Source of the DNA: Exobasidium rhododendri
Taxonomy: Eukaryota; Basidiomycota; Exobasidiomycetes; Exobasidiales; Exobasidiaceae
Length of the DNA: 64,000 bases
Direction of reading: 5' to 3'
NCBI GenBank assembly: GCA_026210745.1
Contig: CP110631.1
Coordinates: 1,736,001-1,800,000, forward strand
Position numbers and translations under genes: made by a program. This document shows positions 56,768 through 64,000 of this stretch, one piece after another. The notes beneath the pieces were generated by a model that ran no database searches, was not told the origin of the DNA, and worked only from the letters and a program-made list of their open reading frames with translations. Numbering within the stretch: the first letter of the stretch is position 1; every line of letters starts with the position of its first letter.

Positions 56768-57468
56768 TTAGATGTTGTGCTTTCGCTCCATCAGAGCATG
56801 AATATCGAGAGTGTCCTCGCCAATGGCCGCTGGAGAAGGAAGTGGTGGCGTCAGATTCTTTCGGCAGACCCTCACCAAGAAATAAAACTTACTAGGAAGG
56901 AAATCAACCGGCTCCAGCGTCTCGTCGTTGCCGTTGAGTATATCTAGGTGAAGTCCCGACAGGCCCTTGTTGGGTCCCCCCATGTAGCTCTGACTTGCTT
57001 GGAACGCAGGAAAATGCGGGTTCTATGGAGAAAGAAAGCACAATAAAGTCAAGAGACATTCCATCGCGCTCCCTTCCTATCTCTTTTGCTCACATGCTCC
57101 ACCACTCTCCTCTCCATCAATGTTCGAATAGGAGCACCAAGACCGAACATATTTCTCTGCATCGTCAATTTGAGATTGTCTCTCGTTTCATCCCATTTCT
57201 CTAGCCTGCTCTGCATGGGGTGTTGTTGCGACATAGAAGAGGCTTCCGTGGCGAGATTGCGAGGTCCGTACCTCATTGTATCATGAACTCCAGCATGGAC
57301 CGGATGCGAAGTCTCATTGACCGAGACACAATTTGATGTAGAAGGGCCGGGTACAAGACGCAACGATGGCGCGAGAGCGTCCTTGCTTGACGAAGACTGA
57401 AGTGAAAGTAAAGTCCGAGTCAGAGTCCGAGTCTAGTCAAACCACCTTCTCTCGGCAAGACTCACCAT
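56768..57468 (-). CDS. UMP1: Proteasome maturation factor UMP1/POMP
   Basis: Four exons (57466-57468, 57094-57396, 56893-57022, 56768-56829) give 165 residues. The first coding exon is just the ATG; GTGAGT follows directly. Ump1 is a chaperone of 20S proteasome half-mers and is degraded as the first substrate on dimerisation. Family features are HPMQSRLEKWDETRDNLKLT, RNMFGLGAPIRTLMERRVVE, NPHFPAFQAS and the C-terminal LHLDILNGNDETLEPVDFLP, the last matching the conserved NDE(T/S) block. The N-terminal 55 residues are Ser-rich and poorly conserved, as usual. An internal MRYGP Met would make a shorter protein. It shares a 219-base divergent promoter with UBA1. Confidence 0.9.
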
Positions 57469-57687
57469 GATAGCTTTTGGGCGATGGTGTAACTCTGGAC
57501 GATGTGTAAAAGAGCATCTCCACGATTCGTTAGTTGGCCGCGCGTCAGAACTTCTGCGATTAGGGCTGCTGACGTAATCTAACATTACAACACACCGGGC
57601 CTAAGACAAAGCAAAAACGTCGACGTCGACCCCAAGGTGCACTGGAATCTGATTCACTCTGTCTCCTCTCTCTACGACGATTGAGCC
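57469..57687. promoter_or_regulatory. Shared divergent promoter, UMP1 and UBA1
   Basis: 219 bases separate the two start codons. A TGACGTAA motif (ATF/CREB or Yap-type bZIP half-site) lies at 57570-57577. The proteasome-gene PACE sequence GGTGGCAAA of yeast Rpn4 was looked for on both strands and is absent. There is no clear TATA box. A pyrimidine-rich leader (57655-57675) precedes UBA1. Confidence 0.6.
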
Positions 57688-60600
57688 ATGACGACGACGA
57701 CGACGACGACGACGAAAATGGATGTCGATTCAGATCATATTGATGAGGGCCTCTACAGGTGAGAAGCAGTGTCGAGTGATGTTGGGAAGATGAGTTGAGT
57801 TTTACTGAGCGCAGTGCTCTTTTACAATCAGCCGTCAATTGTATGTTTTGGGTCATGATGCCATGAAAAGAATGGCTGTCAGCAACGTGCTGATTGTTGG
57901 CATGAAGGGACTGGGTGTGGAGATCGGTGAGTGTAGATATTTTTCAGCAACGGAAAGGCCTTGACAAAGCTGACGTACCTATCCGTCACAGCCAAGAATA
58001 TTTGTCTTGCGGGTGTCAAATCAGTCACAATCTACGATCCTTCACCTATTGAAATCAGCGACTTGGGGACTCAATTCTTCCTGCGAAGAGAAGACCTAGC
58101 CAAGTCCATCTCCCGAGCACAAGCAACTGGACCTAGACTTGCTGAGCTCAATTCATATACACCGGTTCGAGTGCTTGAGGAGGAGCTGACACAGGAAGTC
58201 TTGAGTAGATTTCAAGTAGTTGTCCTCACCAATGCATCACTCGCCAAGCAACTGGAAATTAACAAGATCACTCACAACTCGGAGACAAAGTTCATCTCTG
58301 CAGACGTTCGAGGTCTGTTCGGGAATGTCTTTACTGATTTTGGGCCAAAGTTTGTCTGCATCGATCCGACGGGCGAGCAGCCTCTTAGCGGCATGATCGT
58401 GTCGGTAGAGCAGGACAAGGAGGGCATGGTGACTACATTGGATGAGACGAGGCACGGTCTGGAGGATGGTGATTATGTCGCTTTTGCGGAAGTTGTCGGT
58501 ATGGAAGGTCTCAATGGCTGCGAACCAAAGAAGGTCTCTGTCAAAGGCCCTTACACGTTTACCATTGGAGATACGACTGGGTTGCAACAATACAAGAAGG
58601 GCGGCATTTTCACTCAAGTCAAGCTGCCCAAAGTGATCGAGTTCAAGTCATTGGAGGAGAGTTTGAAAAGCCCAGAGCACTTGATCTCTGACTTCGCCAA
58701 ATTCGATCGACCTGCCACTCTCCATGCGGCTTGGCAAGCAATCTCTTCTTTCTGGGCTGATTCCGGTAGACTTCCTCGACCTCGCAACGTGGAGGACGCT
58801 GAAAAAGTGCTCTTTTTGACCAAGCAAATTTTCAAGCAATCGGGCGAAGATGGCGAAGTTATTGAGAAGATTGTCAAGGAGCTGTCATTTCAGTCTACCG
58901 GCGATCTGTCTCCCATGGTAGCATTCCTTGGTGGGTTTGTCGCTCAGGAAGCACTCAAAGCATGCAGTGGAAAATTCCATCCTCTTGTCCAGCATCTTTA
59001 CTTTGACTCTTTGGAGTCTCTGCCATCTTCCGTGCCTTCGCTTCCCGAGTCCGAATTCGCTCCTTCCGGAAGTCGATATGACGGTCAGGTGGCCGTCTTT
59101 GGAAGAAGCTTCCAGGAAAAGATTGCCAATGCTAGACAATTTTTGGTAGGATCCGGTGCGATTGGTTGCGAGATGCTCAAGAATTGGAGTATGATGGGCT
59201 TAGCTAGTGGCCCCAGCGGATCGATTCATGTCACAGACATGGACTCCATCGAAAAGTCCAACCTGAATAGACAATTCTTGTTCCGAGCAAAGGACGTCGG
59301 TGGTTTCAAGGCAGACACTGCTGCTGCAGCCGTTGTTGAAATGAATCCGGACTTGAAGAATAAGATCCGCAGCCACCAGAACCGTGTAGGACCTGAAACG
59401 GAAGACGTCTATGGGGACGAGTTCTTTGCTGCCTTGACCGGTGTGACAAACGCATTAGACAACGTTCAAGCTCGTCAATACATGGACAGAAGATGCGTAT
59501 ACTATCAGAAGCCCTTGCTAGAATCAGGAACGCTAGGGACAAAGGCGAATACTCAGGTAGTCGTACCTCATTTGACGGAATCGTACTCGTCCTCACAAGA
59601 CCCTCCTGAAAAGTCGATTCCAGTGTGCACGCTGAAGAACTTTCCTAACCAGATCGAGCATACCATTCAATGGGCTAGAGAGCAATTCGATGAATTCTTT
59701 GTGAAACCGGCGGAAAACGTGAATTTGTACCTCACTCAACCGGACTACATCGAGACGACGATCAAGAGCGGATCTGGCCAAAAGGAGCAATTGAATCAAA
59801 TCAAAGAATACCTTCAGGATCAACGACCAATCAGCTTCGATGCCTGCATTGCTTGGGCGAGATTCAAGTTTGAAGAGAACTACAAAAACTCCATTCAACA
59901 GCTACTATATTCCTTGCCAGAGGATGCTTTGACATCGAGCGGTCAACCGTTCTGGTCTGGACCGAAACGAGCACCAAAGCCAATCCATTTTAATCCCGAT
60001 GATCCCATTCACATGGAGTATGTTGTTGCGGGAGCTAATTTGCACGCTGCCAATTACGGATTGAAAGGTCATACCGACGAGGCCACCTTTCGTAAGGTGC
60101 TCTCCAACATTGCCGTTCCAGAATTCGTGCCGAAGAGCAACGTCAAGATTCAGGTTACCGAAGGCGAAGCAGCGGCTGCACAATCGAGCAGCGCCAACGA
60201 TGATAACGACGACTTGACGGAACTTATTTCTAGTCTGCCTTCTGCTTCCAGTCTGGCTGGTTTCCGATTGACTGCCATGGAATTCGAGAAGGATGACGAT
60301 AGTAATCACCACATCGATTTCATCACTGCCTCTTCCAACCTCCGAGCCATCAACTACAGCATCCACCCTGCCGACCGTCATAAGACAAAGGGAATCGCTG
60401 GTAAGATTATTCCCGCCATTGCTACCACGACGGCCATGGCGACTGGCCTCGTCTGCCTGGAACTGTACAAGTTGATTGACGAGAAGGACGACATTGAGCA
60501 ATACAAGAATTCCTTCATCAATCTGGCTCTGCCCTTTATGGCATTCTCCGAACCGATTGCAGCCGAGAAGTTCAAATATACAACGCCGAAGGGCGAGGTC

Positions 60601-60983
60601 ACCTGGACGCTTTGGTCGCGCTTCGATGTGAAAGGAAATCCTACCTTGTCCGCCTTGCTCGAGCTCTTTGTCAAGGAGCATGGCTTGGAAGTCACCATGC
60701 TTTCTTCCGGCGTCTCGATGCTCTTTTCCGGTTTCGGTCTCGCAGCCAAGAAGAGAGAGGAGAGGATGAAGATGCGAATCAGCGAGCTGGTCGAGACCGT
60801 CAGCAAGAAGGCCGTTCCACCGGTGAGTTTGAGAGACTGTTATGAGACAGCATCACACGACTAATCTTACTCTTTCTTCCTCACCGCTAGTACGCAAACC
60901 ACGTCATCTTAGAAGGTCTTTTTGATTCCGTCGAGACCGGCGAGGACGTCGAGGCACCATACATTCGGGTGGCAGTCAAATGA
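57688..60983 (+). CDS. UBA1: Ubiquitin-activating enzyme E1
   Basis: Four exons (57688-57758, 57832-57926, 57992-60822, 60891-60983) give 1029 residues. It adenylates ubiquitin and passes it to E2 enzymes. The first MoeB/ThiF half has [15 protein letters not shown] and [16 protein letters not shown]. The second half has the ATP loop [14 protein letters not shown] near 442 and [17 protein letters not shown]. The catalytic Cys lies in [17 protein letters not shown] near residue 600. A C-terminal ubiquitin-fold domain recruits E2s and ends in VAVK. The start codon is followed by eight ACG codons (poly-Thr) and a second in-frame ATG ([11 protein letters not shown]), which could be used instead. 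The last exon adds only 30 residues. Confidence 0.97.
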
Positions 60984-63110
60984 TCGATACATGTAGTGTT
61001 AAGAAAATATTGATTGCAAAGCTGATGACAAATCCTTCTCTCTCTCTCTTTCTCGCCATGAAAGTTGTTTTCCATTGGACATAATACCTACATTTCCCCG
61101 CCAGGTTCCTTCTGAGGAAGAGAATGGTACGATTTTGTCTCTTTTTCGTCGTTGTGATTGAATCGTCACTTGCATGAGGCGGAGATTAGATTCATCGGTG
61201 CCCACCAAGTTCTGCCCCTTCAGAGTGGGGGGGGCGCGGATCTGACTTTGAATTGAACACCCACAGCTTACTTCGACTAGGAAGACGCGCGCGAGAGCCT
61301 TTGTCGCACGCTAAGCGGGTGGAGGCACGCAAGCCACAAAATAAGAGCACCCTATCATATTTTATCTTCTATTCATTCATCTTTTTGTCTTTCTCTTGTT
61401 TAAAATCTCTTTTTTTTTCTTTTTTTTTCTTTTCTTTTTCCTTTCGCTGCTATGATGATGATATGTGTTGCTAACTCTTCTTGATCGTGTAATCAATTCG
61501 AGGGGACAAACAGGTCCATAATCACCCCATTCAGAGCAGGCTGTAAGCTCCCTGACACCATCTCCGCATCCCTCCCTTTGTTGATCTCCTCTCCTCTCGC
61601 TCAGAGGGAGAAAGTGGATCTAGGAACAAAAGCGGAATCTCGGACTAGAAATTCTAGGAACCTGTGCTTATTCCCTTTCATGAAGGAAAATCCACTAACG
61701 TCAAGTTGTACATCGGAAATTTGAATTATTCTATCGATAGCGGGATTACGCTCTCTGTTTCCCTTCACTTGATCGCAGATTATAACTTCAAAGGGATCGT
61801 CGGCCTCAGGACTGTGCGAGAGAGACCTTTCCGACGTGCGAGATTAGCATCGCCTTTCTGCGGCCCTCCCCCCCCGAGTCTGTTCCGGCGTTTCCCCAAG
61901 CATACCGTTAGTATGGCAATCCTTGGACACCGTACTTGATCTTTACCCCATGCAACGACAGTCATGTCTGTCTTTTGAGTGTGTGACTCGCACTGCCTCA
62001 CCTGTTGTCCGGCTTCTCTTTGTAGTGATATCATGCTAATTCCTCTTAGATCTTTCTGCTCGAATTGTGTGTGTGTGTGTGTGTGTGTGACTGACCAGGG
62101 CTCTCCATATCCCAATGACTCTTCATGCGTCGGAGAAATCTTTCTTGCGAACAGATTGGGTGCAGTATCTTACCTACCAACCAGGGTTCTGTCGCGCTGC
62201 GTCATCTCGCCAAGACGCTGGTCGGCCTCCGAGGTGGACCAAAATCATCCCATCTTTGACTGCTTTCTTGTTTATTCATTCTCCTTCCTTTTGTCGACAC
62301 AGAGGACAAAAGGAAACGAAAGGAAAGGGAATAAGGTAGATATATGGTGCATCATTCAGTACAGTACAGTGCCTTACCTACGACGCGGAGTTGGAACCTT
62401 TTTCAAAATGCTACGGCTCGATTACTATTCCCTATTTCGAAAGCCTAAGAGCATCATGGCCTCCTTTTTTCTAATTGTGTATTTGAACTTCTCCATTTTC
62501 CTCTCTTGTAAAAGTAGATTACGACACACAGACAATTTAAGGGAAAAGGAGTCAAGCGCGCGAGAAGAAACAAGAATCGTATCATTTTGGACACCATCAC
62601 GACGACGTAGTTCTGGTTGCGTATGTCTCGCTCGCTCATAACTCTTACGTGTGTGTGTGTATGTGTGTGTGTGTGGATGATGTCTGCGTTCTAGTCTGTT
62701 CTAGTGCGTTGGTAAGGGCAGTCTGTGCACTTGCAAGTAGGCCAGAAGTTCATTGTGATCTACTGAGCTTAAAATTTTGTGCAGTGGGGGGAGGGGGATG
62801 ATAGTAGTCCCTGACATCAGAGACCGCAAGAACCTTTCCTAGTAATGGAGGATGTTGTCGGTCCGAGTTCCAAGGAAGGGGGAAGATGTGTTTCAATGGG
62901 ATAGTATTAGAGGTACGCAATCTCCGTTCCTCCCAGCATTCACCATTGAACCATCATTCCTCCCTTTCCAACATATCCCATCGACTTTGCTCCATCCCAA
63001 AGAGGAGAAGCAAAACAGCAAACGCATCCATCCCATCAGAAGTTGATTGTCTCGCCACTTCAATCAAGTCAGCACCTTCTAGGTCTGGCTAGCGACGCCA
63101 ACATCTGCTA
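60984..63110. other. Gene-free stretch, probable long leader of the next gene
   Basis: About 2.1 kb after UBA1. It holds a T-rich tract (61405-61445), (GT)n runs near 62068-62089 and 62650-62673, several pyrimidine-rich segments and poly-C runs. A 220-codon ORF (61979-62641) reads through the (GT)n run as CVCVCV and has no family resemblance. I see no tRNA, exon series or mobile element. It may be the long promoter and 5' untranslated region of the gene starting at 63111, inferred from the pyrimidine-rich character. Confidence 0.4.
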
Positions 63111-64000
63111 ATGATACCTACCTCCCAGAGTGGAGATCTTAGCACTGACAAGCAGAAGAACACGGCGCTACAGAATGAATTTCAACGCCAGCAGCGTTTG
63201 CTCCAATGGCAGCAAAGGCAGCATGAAGATTTGGATCCGAGGGTGGTGCCTCCACCCCCTGCAGAGACAGCAGCAGCCCATGGCAGCGTGGGAAGCTACC
63301 CGTTCAAGTCACAACCCTCTCAGTCGCAAATGACGATGATGGTGTCTTCCTCACATCAATTTACAGGCATTCCGTCATCGGCCCCGTTCGAGGAAAGAGG
63401 GTACTATGAAGCTGGTCCGAGCATTCTTCATCATGATCAGCAGTCGCCCTACCTATCTAGTCATGCTCAATTTGCAGATCACTACGAATCTCACCTCACA
63501 AGTACCCTGCAAGCACCTTCCACGTCTTGGCAACAACAGCAACCGTTGATGACGACAACGGAAGCGCACACAAGTCAACTTGTCTCTCCTACAACTTCTG
63601 AATATCCTCACACGCAGTATCCTCCTCCTCCTCTCCCAAATACTTCTGCGAATATTCCCTCTGGTCTGCCCTCCTCTTGGATCGATCCATTCCAATCGAG
63701 CAGTCTGACCGTTGAGCATGGTCGATCCAACCCTCCCATTCAATTCCCTTACGTGCCAATGATGTATCAAGGTCGACCACCGTCAGCAGGTCGAGCAAGC
63801 AACGCATCGCTGGGCCATACCAGCGGTGCAGGAGGTATGCCCGGATACATCTACGGAGCGATGGCATCACCTCCTTCTGACGAGGAAGCACGAAGAGCGA
63901 TGATGTCGACATACCCAGCATACACCGGAGGCATGCCCCATCGCGAATCGTACTCTGCTACTAGCGGAACCAATTCCTCCTCCTCCTCTATGTCTCTATC
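63111..64000 (+). CDS. 5' part of a Gln/Pro/Ser-rich protein, possible regulator (partial)
   Basis: An ATG at 63111 opens a frame that stays open for 296 codons to the window end. It begins MIPTSQSGDLSTDKQKNTAL. The peptide is disordered in character: Gln-rich (QRQQRLLQWQQRQ), Pro-rich (VVPPPPAE, YPPPPLPN), Ser/Thr/Tyr-rich, with no cysteine pairs or folded domain yet visible. Such composition is common in fungal transcription factors, whose DNA-binding domain often lies further on, but no family can be named. No in-frame stop or clear splice donor interrupts the frame. The codon pattern looks coding throughout, and the opposite strand is broken by stops. Confidence 0.6.
   Translation, partial: MIPTSQSGDLSTDKQKNTALQNEFQRQQRLLQWQQRQHEDLDPRVVPPPPAETAAAHGSVGSYPFKSQPSQSQMTMMVSSSHQFTGIPSSAPFEERGYYEAGPSILHHDQQSPYLSSHAQFADHYESHLTSTLQAPSTSWQQQQPLMTTTEAHTSQLVSPTTSEYPHTQYPPPPLPNTSANIPSGLPSSWIDPFQSSSLTVEHGRSNPPIQFPYVPMMYQGRPPSAGRASNASLGHTSGAGGMPGYIYGAMASPPSDEEARRAMMSTYPAYTGGMPHRESYSATSGTNSSSSSMSL

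Noticed and set aside
57469-57687. A search for the yeast PACE element (GGTGGCAAA)
   Set aside because: It is absent on both strands, so Rpn4-type control is not claimed.
59905-60681. A 258-codon minus-strand ORF
   Set aside because: It lies antisense to UBA1, which is certain on the other strand.
61979-62641. A 220-codon ORF in the large gene-free stretch
   Set aside because: It reads through a GT repeat as CVCVCV, is low complexity, and matches no family.

Overview
The window is nuclear DNA from a fungus, most likely a basidiomycete. Nearly every gene is conserved in fungi. They carry many short introns (about 45-100 bases) with GTGAGT/GTAAGT-type donors and CAG/TAG acceptors. Several gene types fit a filamentous or dimorphic basidiomycete: an Snt2-like BAH/PHD/GATA protein, a Get2-type receptor, an alkyltransferase-like protein and an Erf4 palmitoylation cofactor. 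The class cannot be fixed from the sequence alone. Exon joins below were placed by hand from reading frame, splice consensus and protein-family resemblance. They were checked for phase and are accurate to about a base unless stated.

Layout. 0-20 kb: the 3' end of a plus-strand gene, a BRCT protein, a small possibly secreted protein, RFC1 (clamp loader), an Erf4 homologue, a nitroreductase with a presequence, Mediator MED7, a diverged gene that looks like a decayed AlkB-type oxygenase, an SLC35C2/YMD8-type transporter, a WD40/DUF2415-type protein and a mitochondrial GHITM/TMBIM5-type membrane protein. 20-31 kb: RPB1 (RNA polymerase II largest subunit) with a very unusual C-terminal domain, divergent from VPS27 (ESCRT-0), then a phosphoglycerate-mutase-like hydrolase. 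31-45 kb: a membrane-anchored ubiquitin-fold protein ending in a CaaX box, a DUF427 protein, a 1219-residue Snt2-like chromatin reader, COX6A, Get2, mitochondrial EF-Ts and mitochondrial glutamyl-tRNA synthetase. 45-61 kb: a SMARCC/Swi3-like SWIRM-SANT subunit, topoisomerase II, ferrochelatase, an ATL-type DNA repair protein, UMP1 and UBA1. 61-64 kb: a 2.1 kb gene-free stretch, then the start of a glutamine/proline-rich protein that runs off the end.

Functional themes. The genes do not form one pathway. They do group into transcription and chromatin (RPB1, MED7, Snt2-like, SMARCC-like, TOP2), DNA replication and repair (RFC1, BRCT protein, ATL), ubiquitin and proteasome (UMP1 and UBA1 head to head, MUB, VPS27), and mitochondrial function (COX6A, EF-Ts, GluRS, ferrochelatase, GHITM). 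The strongest oddity is the RPB1 C-terminal domain. It keeps a dense series of SP dipeptides but has almost lost the YSPTSPS heptad. I see no transposon, virus-like element, rRNA, tRNA or CRISPR array.
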